Origin: Actinacidiphila oryziradicis
Lineage (GTDB): Bacteria > Actinomycetota > Actinomycetes > Streptomycetales > Streptomycetaceae
Assembly (NCBI RefSeq): GCF_005047355.1
Contig: NZ_SUMC01000004.1
Coordinates: forward strand, 124,001-188,000
DNA length: 64,000 nucleotides
Reading direction: 5' to 3'
This document shows, one piece after another, positions 46,513 to 55,627 of this stretch. How positions within the stretch are numbered: position 1 is the stretch's first letter; each line of letters begins with the position of its first letter. Position numbers and translations under genes: made by a program. Below the pieces are notes generated by a model. The model was not told where the DNA came from. It did not search any database and was given only the letters and a program-made list of their open reading frames with translations.

Positions 46513-46599
46513 ATGACATCAGTAGTAACGGACCTGCGGAAAGAGAAGGAACAGGCCGCCAACTTCAGGCCGGACAGGAACGCTTACCCGTACTCTTGA
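46513..46599 (+). CDS. Possible 28-aa peptide
   Basis: ATG 46513 has AGGAG just upstream (46505-46509) and a 28-codon frame (MTSVVTDLRKEKEQAANFRP at its start, ending NAYPYS) to a TGA at 46597-46599. It lies 100 bases before an acetyltransferase gene. The ribosome-binding site and charged, hydrophilic sequence make it worth noting; codon composition is not strongly Streptomyces-like and length alone gives little support. Confidence 0.2.
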   Translation: MTSVVTDLRKEKEQAANFRPDRNAYPYS

Positions 46600-46698
46600 G
46601 CGATGGCCGCGGCGTCCTTGCCGCGCCCCTGCCCCGCAGGTGACCCGGCCGATGTTGCATGCTGTGCTCACACACGTGCCCTGGCTACGGAGCGTCGA

Positions 46699-47340
46699 AT
46701 GACCACCTTTCCGGACATCTCCATCAGTACGGAGCGGCTGGTGCTGCGCGCGTACGAGGACACGGACATCCCCGAGCTCACGGACATGATGAACGACGAC
46801 CTCGTCACCGCCTGGACCCCCGTGCCACAGCCCTACACCGAGGCCGACGCCCGCGCGTTCGCCACCGAGTTCGCGCCCGCCGAGCGAGCCGAGGGCCACG
46901 GCATCGTCTTCGCCGTAACCGAATTCCTCACCCAGCGGCTGGTCGGGACCGTCCATCTCCAGCACACCGACTGGCGGACAAGGGCCAGCACCATCGGTTA
47001 CACGACGGCCGCCTGGGCGCGCGGTGAGGGATACGCCTCCGAGGCCGTGCTCGCCGTCGCCCAGTGGCTCTTCGACGACCAGAAGTTCGAGCGGCTGGAA
47101 CTGCGCACCGCCGCCGACAACACCGCCTCCCAGCAGGTCGCCCAGAAAATCGGCTGCATCAGTGAGGGCGTGCTCCGCAATGCCGGGATCGTACGCACCC
47201 GGCCGGACGAGGAGCCGGCCGGCCGCTGGGCGGAGGCCCGGACCGACCTCATCGTCTGGAGCCTCCTCCCCGAGGACCTCGACGGCCCCGGCGACCGCAG
47301 CACGGGCGGCACCGACTACGCCTTCGCCGACTGGCGCTGA
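46699..47340 (+). CDS. GNAT-family N-acetyltransferase (RimJ/RimL type)
   Basis: 213 aa. The RimJ/RimL-like Acetyltransf_3 layout is clear: STERLVLRAYEDTDIPELTD at the N-terminus, RLVGTVHLQHTDWRTRASTI, GYTTAAWARGEGYASEAVLA (CoA loop), FERLELRTAADNTASQQVAQ and KIGCISEGVLRNAGI. Members acetylate ribosomal-protein N-termini or small amines; the substrate here is open. ATG 46699 is chosen for homology (MTTFPDISISTERL). Confidence 0.87.
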   Translation: MTTFPDISISTERLVLRAYEDTDIPELTDMMNDDLVTAWTPVPQPYTEADARAFATEFAPAERAEGHGIVFAVTEFLTQRLVGTVHLQHTDWRTRASTIGYTTAAWARGEGYASEAVLAVAQWLFDDQKFERLELRTAADNTASQQVAQKIGCISEGVLRNAGIVRTRPDEEPAGRWAEARTDLIVWSLLPEDLDGPGDRSTGGTDYAFADWR

Positions 47341-47448
47341 CCGGGGGCCGTTGTCCGGCCGGTACATGATCCTGGGTAGGGTGCTCTCCCCGGGGGCTTC
47401 TGTTCCATGCCCCGGCACCTATGCGACACGCCCAGGAGGCTGACGACG

Positions 47449-48666
47449 ATGGCCGACCGGGTCACGGTGATCGGGTGGGACGGCTCACCCCCGACCGAGG
47501 GCGCGCTCTCCGCGCTCGGCGCGGCCACCCTGGTGGCCGGCACCCGGCACCATCTGGCGCTGCCCCAGGTGCCGCCGCACGCCGAGCGGATCGTCCTCGG
47601 CTCGATCGAAATCGTCGCCCGCCGGATCGCCCAGCACCGGGGGAGCGCGGTGGTCCTCGCCGACGGTGACCCCGGCTTCTTCGGCGTCGTACGGGCCCTG
47701 CGTGCTCCCGAGCACGGGCTCGAGGTCGAAGTCGTCCCGGCCGTCTCCTCCGTCGCCCAGGCCTTCGCGCGGACCGGGATGCCGTGGGACGACGCCTGCG
47801 TGGTGGTCGCGCACAGCCGGACCCTCCGCCGCGCCGTCAACGTATGCCGTGCCTACCCCAAAGTCGCCGTGCTCACCGCGCCCGGCGCCGGGCCCGCCGA
47901 ACTCGCCCTGATGCTCGAAGGGGTGCACCGCACCTTCGTCATCTGCGAGGCGCTCGGCACCGAGCAGGAGCAGGTCACCGTCCTCACCTCCGACAAAGTC
48001 GCCGACCACACCTGGCGGGACCCGAACGTGGTGCTCGTCATCGGCGGCACCTCATCGGCGGCCCCCGTCGTCGCCGGGCGCGGCGGCTGGATCGCCGGAC
48101 GCGACCCCGGATTCCCCGGGCGGGTACGGGGCTGGGCGCTGCCGGGTGAGGAGTACGGCTCCGACGCCGGTGCCGCCGACAGCCGCGCGCCGCTGCGGGC
48201 GCTCCAACTCGCCCGGCTCGGCCCGCGCACCGGCGACCTGATGTGGGACATCGGCTCCGGCAAGGGCGCGGCCGCCGTGGAGGCCGCGCGGTTCGGCGCG
48301 GCGGTCATCGCCGTCGACCGGGACGCGGACGCCTGCGGGCGGACGGCGGCGAGCGCCCGCCGCTTCGGCGTGCAACTGCAAGTCGTGCACGGCAACGCGC
48401 CCGAAGTGCTGGAAAATCTTCCGGAACCGGACATCGTGCGGATCGGCGGCGGGGGAGCGGAAGTCGTCGCCGCGTGCGCCGCCCGCCGCCCCGAACGGAT
48501 CGTGGTGAGCGCCGGTAATCGCGACGAGGCCGAGGCTGTCGGCCAGGCCCTCGAAGAAGGCGGATTCGCTGTCGTACGGGCCCTGTTGCAGGATGTCGAG
48601 CTCGACTCCGAGTGGTCGGAGAGCGAGCGGACGGTGGTCTTCACACTGTGCGGGTACCGCAGGTGA
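47449..48666 (+). CDS. cobL: Precorrin-6Y C5,15-methyltransferase (decarboxylating), CbiE-CbiT fusion
   Basis: 405-aa two-domain corrin enzyme that methylates C5 and C15 and removes the acetate side-chain carboxyl in aerobic cobalamin synthesis. The N-terminal CbiE half (about 1-200; VTVIGWDGSPPTEGALSALG, ADGDPGFFGVVRAL, VEVVPAVSSVAQAFARTG) is a tetrapyrrole methylase. The C-terminal CbiT half (about 225-405; GDLMWDIGSGKGAAAVEAAR, VVHGNAPEVLENLPEPDIVR) is a class I methyltransferase. ATG 47449 follows AGGAGG. It starts a cobalamin cluster with the BluB-CobT fusion and cysG. Confidence 0.93.
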   Translation: MADRVTVIGWDGSPPTEGALSALGAATLVAGTRHHLALPQVPPHAERIVLGSIEIVARRIAQHRGSAVVLADGDPGFFGVVRALRAPEHGLEVEVVPAVSSVAQAFARTGMPWDDACVVVAHSRTLRRAVNVCRAYPKVAVLTAPGAGPAELALMLEGVHRTFVICEALGTEQEQVTVLTSDKVADHTWRDPNVVLVIGGTSSAAPVVAGRGGWIAGRDPGFPGRVRGWALPGEEYGSDAGAADSRAPLRALQLARLGPRTGDLMWDIGSGKGAAAVEAARFGAAVIAVDRDADACGRTAASARRFGVQLQVVHGNAPEVLENLPEPDIVRIGGGGAEVVAACAARRPERIVVSAGNRDEAEAVGQALEEGGFAVVRALLQDVELDSEWSESERTVVFTLCGYRR

Positions 48667-48884
48667 AGCGCCGCATTGCGCCCGTATTGCGGAGAACCCC
48701 CTAAGAGGTGCGTCGGGGCGGCTGCAGGGTAGGCTTGCGGACCGTTGTGCCGTCGTAGTTCGTTGACGGGTCGTCCGGAACGCCCGAGGCTGACGTGCCG
48801 CTTGCAGCGGACGCTCGTTCTCGCTGTGGGCCGTACGCGCGGCGCGGCGCTGGAAGGAGCGATACCGATGGGCGAGGGGCACGC

Positions 48885-51800
48885 ATGACTGACACCGGCC
48901 AGGTCCCCGGCGAGGGACTGCCGGAGAACGCAGGCGAAGAAGCGGTTCTGCAGCCGCACGCCGAACGTCCCGGCAATATCGGCATTTCCGGCCACCCCGG
49001 CAATCCTGAGCAGCAGCCGACGGTCCCCCCGTGGGGCTCCGATCCGCTGGCCGCACAGGCACCTCCCGCTTACGCCTTCCTCGACCAGCAGCCGGTCGTC
49101 GAGGAGGAGGAGGACCTGCTCATCATGCCGGGCGTCCAGGGCTCCTGGAGCGATCCGCAACCGGTGCCGCCGCCGGCGCCGCTGGGGGTGCCCTTGCCGG
49201 TCCCCGCCTCCGCTCCGATAGCGGACCTGGCAGTGGATCAGGGTCCGGGCCCCGCTGCGGACCCGGCCCTCGCCGAGGCTCACGAGACGGGTGGCCGGGA
49301 CTCCGGCCCCGTTGAATTCGACTACTCGACGGCCCGGGCCCCGCAGCCCGTAACGCCCACCCCCGTGGCGCCCGTCGTACCCGAGCCCGTCGCGCCGCCC
49401 CGGCGGCCGCTGCACATGGGCCCCCCGATGCCGGATCCGGCCACCGGTGGTGTCGTGCGCTCCCTCGCCGACCGCGGCCCGACCCCCGCGGCCCAGCCCC
49501 CGGCTCCCGCGCCCGCCGCCGCGCTCGTACAGCCGGCCCCGGTACGGCAGCCCGGTCCGCCCACCACAGGCCCGGAGTACTTCGACGTTCCGCAGGCCGA
49601 AACGCTCGCCCCGATCCCCGCCCAGCATCCGGGGGAAGCTTCCCCCGGCCCGGCAGCCCCCGAGCCCCTGGACGCGGGCTTCCCCGGCCTCCCCGCCCCG
49701 GGCGCCGCCTGGCCTTCCCCGGCCGTTGCCGAGGAACAGCCGGCGGGCATTCCGGCACCGGCCGCTGAAACGTCTCCCCCCCAGCCGGCGCCGCCTGTGG
49801 AGCCCACCGCTCTCGTCGGCGCCGCGGAGCCAGGCATTCCGGCCCAGGCCGTGCATGCCGGGTTGTTCCAACCGGTCGAGCAGCTCAGTGAGCCGGTGGC
49901 GCCCGAACTCCCCGTAGCCGAGCCGGAACCCGTATCCGCGGTCCCCGTGCCGGACCCCGTGGCGCCCGAGGCCCTCGCCCCGGAGCAGCCGCCCGTCGCG
50001 CCTGTGGCGGAGGCGGCGGCTGAGCCCACGCCCGTGCCGGTCGTCGCCGGCCCCGACACGACGCTGCCCTTCGGCCTGCACGCCGTCACTGATGACGTCG
50101 CTGAGGCGCCGGAGGCCGTGGCAGTCGTCGAAGAACCGGTCGTCGAAGAACCGGCTCCCGAAGAGCTGGTCACCGTGGAGCCCCTGGCCGCCGCACCCGA
50201 GCCCGAAGTCACCGTCTCTCCCGACCCTGCCGAGCCGGTCTCCGCTCCTGCCTCCCCTGACGGACTCGCCTCTGACGAGGTGACACAGGCTTCCGAGACC
50301 GAGGCGACCCCTGAACCGGCGGACGGCGGCCGCCCGGCCGCGGAGGGCTACGACAGCGCCGTACGCGATGCCGTACACCGAGTCATCCGCGAGCGCCGCG
50401 ACATCCGCAACGGCTTCCGCGACGACCCGATCCCGCACGAGGTGCTCATCCGCGTCCTGGAGGCGGCCCACACCGCGCCGAGCGTGGGTCACTCGCAGCC
50501 CTGGGACTTTGTCGTCATCCGCTCCGACAAGACCCGCGAGAAAATGCACGAACTGGCGACGCGCCAGCGCGACGTCTACGCCAAGTCGCTGCCCAAGGGA
50601 CGCGCCAAGCAGTTCCGCGAGCTGAAGATCGAGGCGATCCTCGACACCCCGGTGAACATCGTGGTGACGGCCGACCCGACCCGTGGCGGCCGGCACACCC
50701 TCGGCCGCTACACCCAGCCGCAGATGGCGCCGTATTCCTCGGCCCTCGCCGTGGAGAACCTCTGGCTCGCCGCTCGCGCCGAGGGCCTGGGCGTCGGCTG
50801 GGTCAGCTTCTTCGACGAGCGGGAGATGGTGCGTGAACTCGGCCTCCCCGAACACCTCGAGGTGGTGGCCTATCTGTGCGTCGGATACGTCGATGAGTTC
50901 CCTGAAGAGCCCGAGCTGATGCAGGCCGGGTGGTCCCAGCGACGCCCCCTGGCGTGGGTCGTGCACGAGGAGGAGTACGGGAACCGGGCACTGCCCGGCG
51001 AGGAACCGCACGACCTGCTGGAGGAGACCCTCCGCGGGATCCGCCCGCTCGACGCCAAGGCACTCGGAGAGGCGTGGGAGCGGCAGAAGCGGATGACCAA
51101 GCCGGCCGGCGCGCTCGGCATGCTCGAAATCATCTCCGCGCAGCTGAGCGGTCTTTCGCGGCAGTGCCCCCCGCCGATCCCCGAGCCCGCCGCCGTCGCG
51201 ATCTTCGCCGGTGACCACGGGGTGCACGCCCAGGGCGTCACCGCCTGGCCCCAGGAAGTCACCGCCCAGATGGTCGCCAACTTCCTCGCCGGCGGCGCGG
51301 TCGTGAACGCCTTCGCCAACCAGGTCGGCGCCGAAGTGTGCGTCATCGACGTCGGCGTCGCGTCCGAACTCCCGGGCACCCCCGGGCTCCTGCCGCGCAA
51401 AATCCGGTACGGTACGGCCGACTTCACCGCCGGGCCCGCGATGTCCCGCGAGGAGGTGCTGCGCGCCATCGAGGTCGGCATCGAGACCGCCCGGGACCTG
51501 ATCGCGGCCGGCAACCGGGCGCTGTTGACCGGCGAGATGGGCGTCGCCAATACGACGACCTCGGCCGCCCTCATCTCCGTCTACACGGGGGTCGATCCCG
51601 CCGAGGTCACCGGGCGTGGCACCGGCATCAACGACGAGATGCACGCCCGCAAGGTCGACGTCGTCCGGCGGGCCCTGGAGCTGCACCGGCCCGATCCGGC
51701 CGACCCCATCGAGGTCCTCGCCGCCATCGGCGGCCTGGAGCATGCCGCGATGGTCGGGCTGCTGCTCGGCGCCGCCTCCCTGCGTACACCCGTCATCCTC

Positions 51801-52067
51801 GACGGCGTCAGCGCCGGCGCGGCGGCCCTCGTCGCCCGCGCCATCGCGCCGGAAGTACTCGCGGCCTGCATCGCCGGGCACCGCAGCGCCGAGCCGGGGC
51901 ACCGGGCCGCACTGACCAAGCTGGGGCTCCGGCCACTGGTCGATCTCGACCTGCGGCTGGGGGAGGGCACAGGGGCGCTGTTGGCGCTGCCGCTCGTGCA
52001 GAGTGCTGCGCGGGCTATGCATGAGGTGGCGACGTTTGACTCCGCGGGGGTTACCGAGAAGGGGTGA
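48885..52067 (+). CDS. cobT: BluB-CobT fusion with long Pro/Ala-rich N-terminal region
   Basis: 1060 aa in three parts. Residues 1 to about 485 are low-complexity, Pro/Ala/Glu/Val-rich (EEPVVEEPAPEELVTVEP) with no catalytic motif. About 488-708 is BluB, the flavin-destroying 5,6-dimethylbenzimidazole synthase (VIRERRDIRNGFRDDPIPHE, APSVGHSQPWDFVVIRSDK, GLGVGWVSFFDEREMVRELG). About 709-1060 is CobT, nicotinate-nucleotide:dimethylbenzimidazole phosphoribosyltransferase (KPAGALGMLEIISAQLSG, AIFAGDHGVHAQGVTAWPQE, ALLTGEMGVANTTTSAALIS, and the catalytic Glu near GEGTGALLALP). One chain thus makes the lower ligand and activates it. ATG 48885. Confidence 0.93.
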   Translation: MTDTGQVPGEGLPENAGEEAVLQPHAERPGNIGISGHPGNPEQQPTVPPWGSDPLAAQAPPAYAFLDQQPVVEEEEDLLIMPGVQGSWSDPQPVPPPAPLGVPLPVPASAPIADLAVDQGPGPAADPALAEAHETGGRDSGPVEFDYSTARAPQPVTPTPVAPVVPEPVAPPRRPLHMGPPMPDPATGGVVRSLADRGPTPAAQPPAPAPAAALVQPAPVRQPGPPTTGPEYFDVPQAETLAPIPAQHPGEASPGPAAPEPLDAGFPGLPAPGAAWPSPAVAEEQPAGIPAPAAETSPPQPAPPVEPTALVGAAEPGIPAQAVHAGLFQPVEQLSEPVAPELPVAEPEPVSAVPVPDPVAPEALAPEQPPVAPVAEAAAEPTPVPVVAGPDTTLPFGLHAVTDDVAEAPEAVAVVEEPVVEEPAPEELVTVEPLAAAPEPEVTVSPDPAEPVSAPASPDGLASDEVTQASETEATPEPADGGRPAAEGYDSAVRDAVHRVIRERRDIRNGFRDDPIPHEVLIRVLEAAHTAPSVGHSQPWDFVVIRSDKTREKMHELATRQRDVYAKSLPKGRAKQFRELKIEAILDTPVNIVVTADPTRGGRHTLGRYTQPQMAPYSSALAVENLWLAARAEGLGVGWVSFFDEREMVRELGLPEHLEVVAYLCVGYVDEFPEEPELMQAGWSQRRPLAWVVHEEEYGNRALPGEEPHDLLEETLRGIRPLDAKALGEAWERQKRMTKPAGALGMLEIISAQLSGLSRQCPPPIPEPAAVAIFAGDHGVHAQGVTAWPQEVTAQMVANFLAGGAVVNAFANQVGAEVCVIDVGVASELPGTPGLLPRKIRYGTADFTAGPAMSREEVLRAIEVGIETARDLIAAGNRALLTGEMGVANTTTSAALISVYTGVDPAEVTGRGTGINDEMHARKVDVVRRALELHRPDPADPIEVLAAIGGLEHAAMVGLLLGAASLRTPVILDGVSAGAAALVARAIAPEVLAACIAGHRSAEPGHRAALTKLGLRPLVDLDLRLGEGTGALLALPLVQSAARAMHEVATFDSAGVTEKG

Positions 52068-52400
52068 TTTCCCGCCCACCCGCCCGTTGCTCGGCACCGT
52101 AAGGTTGCCGCCTCCTGGCGGGTGCCGGGAGTGGGGCGGGGGTGGGCCCTAGCGGGCGGCGCTGCAATCGGTTTGCGGCTCCGCCGCGTGGTCGCCCGCC
52201 CTGTTCCTCGCCGGCTCGGAACTGGGCGGTCTGCGCCGCTTTAGTGCCCGTACGGGCCCAACCCCGCCCCACCCCCTCCGGCCGTTGGCCGACTTTCGGG
52301 CCGGGGGGAAAGACGGCTCATCGGGCTGCCCGGCGTCGTTCCGGGGGCGGGTCTTAGGGTTGTTGCCAATGTTCTGTTTCATCTGAGGAGCCGCACTGCC
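52068..52400. other. 333-bp gap before cysG
   Basis: No gene is seen. It holds an inverted pair GCGGGCG (52152-52158) and CGCCCGC (52193-52199) around a GC-rich inner repeat, and a G-rich tract before GAGGAG (52385-52390), the ribosome-binding site of cysG. No cobalamin riboswitch box is recognised. Confidence 0.5.
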
Positions 52401-53627
52401 ATGGACCGTAACGACGTGCCCGCCTACCCGGTCGGGCTGCGGCTTTCCGGGCGCCGTGTGGTGGTCCTGGGGGGCGGGCAGGTCGCTCAGCGGCGGCTGC
52501 CGTCTCTGGTGGCGGCCGGCGCGGACATCGTCCTGATCTCGCCGTCCGCGACGCCGTCCGTTGAGGCGATGGCCGATGCGGGCGAGCTGCGGTGGGAGCG
52601 GCGTGGGTATCGGGCCGGGGATCTGGACGGTGCCTGGTATGTGGTCGTCGCGACCGGTGACGCGGAGGCCAACGCTGCTGCTTCGGAGGAGGCGGAAGCC
52701 CGGCGTGTGTGGTGTGTGCGCAGCGACGACGCGGACGCGGCGACGGCGTGGACTCCGGCCACCGGGAGGAGCGAGGGCGTCACTGTCGCCGTTTTGACCG
52801 GGCGGGACCCGCGGCGTTCGGCCGCGGTGCGCGATGCGGTGGTGGAGGGACTGCGGGACGGGACGCTCATCGCGCCCCGGCACCGGGGCCGTACGGCCGG
52901 TGTCGCGCTGGTGGGCGGGGGACCGGGGGATCCGGACCTGATCACGGTGCGGGGGCGGCGGCTGCTGGCCGAGGCCGATGTCGTCATCGCCGACCGGTTG
53001 GGGCCGAGGGATCTGCTGGACGAGCTTCCGCCGCATGTGGAAGTGATCGATGCCGCCAAGATTCCCTACGGGCGTGCGATGGCCCAGGAGGCCATCAACG
53101 CCGCACTGATCGAGCACGCCAAGGCCGGGAAGGCTGTCGTCAGGCTCAAGGGTGGCGATCCGTTCGTCTTCGGACGAGGTATGGAGGAGGCCGAGGCGCT
53201 GGCCGAAGCCGGTATCCCGTGCGAGGTGGTGCCTGGCATCTCCAGTTCGATCAGCGTGCCGGGCGCGGCGGGGATCCCCGTGACGCACCGAGGGGTCGCC
53301 CATGAGTTCACGGTGGTCAGCGGGCATGTCGCACCCGACGATCCGCGGTCGCTCGTTGACTGGGGCGCACTGGCGAAGCTGCGGGGCACACTCGTCATGC
53401 TCATGGCCGTGGAGCGCGTCGGTGCCATCGCGGCTGCGCTGATCGAGCACGGTCGTGGGGCGGACACTCCGGTGGCCGTCATCCAGGAGGGCACGACCGC
53501 CGCACAGCGCCGAGTCGACGCCACGCTTGCCACGGTCGGCCAGGTCGTGACGGAAGAGGCGATACGGCCGCCGGCCGTCATCGTTGTCGGCGAGGTCGTC
53601 GCCGTCGGCAGGGGTATCCGTCGGTAA
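52401..53627 (+). CDS. cysG: Siroheme synthase / uroporphyrinogen-III C-methyltransferase
   Basis: 408 aa. An N-terminal CysG-type dehydrogenase/ferrochelatase domain (about 10-160; YPVGLRLSGRRVVVLGGGQV, a Rossmann GGGxV motif) is fused to a C-terminal SUMT domain (about 168-405; VALVGGGPGDPDLITVRGRR, LLAEADVVIADRL, VRLKGGDPFVFGRGMEEAEA, VVPGISSSISVPGAAGIPVT) that makes precorrin-2 from uroporphyrinogen III with two SAM. It feeds both siroheme and the cobalamin genes upstream. Shorter in the first domain than E. coli CysG (457 aa). ATG 52401 behind GAGGAG. Confidence 0.93.
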   Translation: MDRNDVPAYPVGLRLSGRRVVVLGGGQVAQRRLPSLVAAGADIVLISPSATPSVEAMADAGELRWERRGYRAGDLDGAWYVVVATGDAEANAAASEEAEARRVWCVRSDDADAATAWTPATGRSEGVTVAVLTGRDPRRSAAVRDAVVEGLRDGTLIAPRHRGRTAGVALVGGGPGDPDLITVRGRRLLAEADVVIADRLGPRDLLDELPPHVEVIDAAKIPYGRAMAQEAINAALIEHAKAGKAVVRLKGGDPFVFGRGMEEAEALAEAGIPCEVVPGISSSISVPGAAGIPVTHRGVAHEFTVVSGHVAPDDPRSLVDWGALAKLRGTLVMLMAVERVGAIAAALIEHGRGADTPVAVIQEGTTAAQRRVDATLATVGQVVTEEAIRPPAVIVVGEVVAVGRGIRR

Positions 53628-53680
53628 CAGCTCTTGACCCCGGCGTTGGCACCACACCCAGGACAAGGCAGTATCACCCT

Positions 53681-54499
53681 GTGGCTGAGCTCATCACGAT
53701 CGACGACCCTGATGATCCGCGTCTGCATGACTACGTGTCATTGACCGATGTCGAGTTGCGGCGGCGCCGCGAGCCCGCGGAAGGGCTCTTCATCGCCGAA
53801 GGCGAAAAGGTGATCCGGCGTGCTCGGCACGCCGGATACCGGATGCGCTCCATGCTGCTGTCGGCCAAGTGGGTCGACGTCATGCGCGATGTGATCGATG
53901 AGGTGCCCGCGCCTGTCTACGCGGTCAGCCCCGAGCTCGCCGAGCGGGTCACCGGCTATCACGTGCACCGCGGGGCCCTCGCGTCCATGCAGCGCAAGCC
54001 GCTGCCGGGCGGTGATGAGCTGCTGGTGGGGGCCCGGCGGGTTGTGATCATGGAGTCCGTGAACGATCACACAAATATCGGCGCGATTTTTCGCAGCGCG
54101 GCTGCTCTGGGCATGGACGCTGTCCTCTTGTCGCCCGACTGCGCCGACCCGCTCTACCGGCGATCCGTGAAAGTCTCCATGGGCGCGGTTTTCTCAGTGC
54201 CGTACGCGCGGCTGCAGAGCTGGCCGCGCGACCTGGAGAGCGTGCGGGAGGCCGGGTTCAAGCTACTGGCCCTGACGCCGGACGAGAAAGCCGCGGATAT
54301 CGATGAGGCCGCGCCTCATCGGCTGGAGCGCGTCGCCCTGATGCTGGGTGCGGAGGGTGACGGCCTCTCCACGCGAGCCCTGGTCGCGGCGGACGAATGG
54401 GTCCGCATCCCGATGGCGCACGGTGTGGACTCCCTGAACGTGGGGGCGGCGGCTGCGGTGGCCTTCTACGCGGTCGCCACCGGCCGCCCCCAAGCCTGA
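53681..54499 (+). CDS. TrmH/SpoU-family RNA 2'-O-methyltransferase (second)
   Basis: 272-aa RNA methyltransferase, second of its family in the window. The N-terminal substrate-binding domain (REPAEGLFIAEGEKVIRRAR) is followed by the SpoU motifs VVIMESVNDHTNIGAIFRSA, LMLGAEGDGLSTRALVAADE and RIPMAHGVDSLNVGAAAAVA. The protein is closer to small-type rRNA/tRNA methylases than the 4067-4921 product. Target nucleotide unknown. Start GTG 53681 (VAELITIDD). Confidence 0.88.
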   Translation: MAELITIDDPDDPRLHDYVSLTDVELRRRREPAEGLFIAEGEKVIRRARHAGYRMRSMLLSAKWVDVMRDVIDEVPAPVYAVSPELAERVTGYHVHRGALASMQRKPLPGGDELLVGARRVVIMESVNDHTNIGAIFRSAAALGMDAVLLSPDCADPLYRRSVKVSMGAVFSVPYARLQSWPRDLESVREAGFKLLALTPDEKAADIDEAAPHRLERVALMLGAEGDGLSTRALVAADEWVRIPMAHGVDSLNVGAAAAVAFYAVATGRPQA

Positions 54500-55627
54500 T
54501 CACCCTGCGGGCGGAAGCCCGACCAGGCGGGCCAGTGCGGCGCGGTGGCGGCCGGGCGTGCCCAGCGCGATCTCGTCGGACTTGGCGCGCTTGAGGTAGA
54601 GGTGCGCGGGGTGCTCCCAGGTCATTCCGATGCCGCCGTGCAGTTGTACGCACTCCTCTGCCGCCCGGACGGCGGCAGCCGCGCCGTAGGCCTGCGCGAC
54701 GGCCACCGCCACCGGGGCGCCGGGACTGCCGGAGGCAAGCGCGTCGGCGGCGTTACGGGCGGCGGCCCGGGCGGAGACGGTCTCCAGCCACAGGTCGGCG
54801 AGCCGGTGCTTGAGCGCCTGGAAGGAGCCGACGACACGCCCGAACTGGTGCCGTTCTCCCAGATAGCGAACGGTTTCGTCCAGGCACCACTGGGCGAGCC
54901 CCAACTGCTCGGAGGCCAGCAGCCCGGCGCCGGTGAGCAGAGCATGGTCGAGCGCGGCGACGGCGGTGCCGGGGCCGGCGAGCAGCCGGGAGGGGACGCC
55001 GTCGAGTTCGATGTCGGAGATGGGCCGGGTCAGATCGAGCGCAATGGGCATGGTGATCCGCACGCCGGGCGTGTCGGCCGCGACTTCGTAGAGCCCGGGC
55101 CCGTCGGGGCCGATGGCCGGGATGACCAGCAGATCAGCGACAAAGGCGTCGGCGACACTGGTCACCCGGCCGTTCAGGGTGCCGGTCTGATCGGCCCGTA
55201 CACCGTTGGGGAAGGCGGCGCCCGGTGCGGTCGGCAGCGGCACGGCCAGGGCCGCGACGGCCTCGCCGGAGGCGAGCCGGCCGACGGTACGGTCGGCGAT
55301 GTCGGTCGCGCAGCCCAGCAGGGCGCAGGTGGCGAGGACGGCGCTGCCCAGGAACGGCACCGGCGCGACAGCGGCGCCGAGCTCCTCCAGGACGACGGCG
55401 GCCTCCCGCGCGGACGCGCCCTGGCCGCCGAGCTTCTCCGGCACCAGCAGGCCGGCCAGTCCCAGCTCGACGGCGAGCGTCCGCCACAACCCCAGGTCGT
55501 ACGGCGTGTCACTCTCGATGCGGGCCAGCACGGAGCCGGGCGAGCAGCGATCGGTGAGCAGGGCACGCACCGAGTCGCGCAGGTCGTCCTCGACGTCGGA
55601 GTAGAGCAGGTCCGGGGTACCGGTCAT
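54500..55627 (-). CDS. Acyl-CoA dehydrogenase, subunit B
   Basis: 375-aa flavin-dependent acyl-CoA dehydrogenase family member. The N-terminal helical domain (RDSVRALLTDRCSPGSVLAR), beta-domain and C-terminal helices (YLGERHQFGRVVGSFQALKH, LADLWLETVSARAA, VQLHGGIGMTWEHPAHLYLK) are present. GGIGMTWEHP is in the place where the catalytic base loop lies. Shortened compared with standard enzymes; in steroid and sterol degradation such shorter subunits pair with a second subunit in alpha2beta2 complexes. Overlaps its partner gene by four bases (ATGA), which supports such a pair. Confidence 0.88.
   Translation of the reverse strand: MTGTPDLLYSDVEDDLRDSVRALLTDRCSPGSVLARIESDTPYDLGLWRTLAVELGLAGLLVPEKLGGQGASAREAAVVLEELGAAVAPVPFLGSAVLATCALLGCATDIADRTVGRLASGEAVAALAVPLPTAPGAAFPNGVRADQTGTLNGRVTSVADAFVADLLVIPAIGPDGPGLYEVAADTPGVRITMPIALDLTRPISDIELDGVPSRLLAGPGTAVAALDHALLTGAGLLASEQLGLAQWCLDETVRYLGERHQFGRVVGSFQALKHRLADLWLETVSARAAARNAADALASGSPGAPVAVAVAQAYGAAAAVRAAEECVQLHGGIGMTWEHPAHLYLKRAKSDEIALGTPGRHRAALARLVGLPPAG

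Noticed and set aside
47341..48884. Cobalamin riboswitch near the B12 genes
   Set aside because: No B12-box-like conserved sequence or matching fold was found before cobL, the fusion gene or cysG.
47853..52097. 1414-codon minus-strand frame over the cobL and BluB-CobT region
   Set aside because: Gly/Arg/Asp-rich shadow of the Pro/Ala-rich fusion gene; no domain recognised, and real enzymes are encoded on the other strand.
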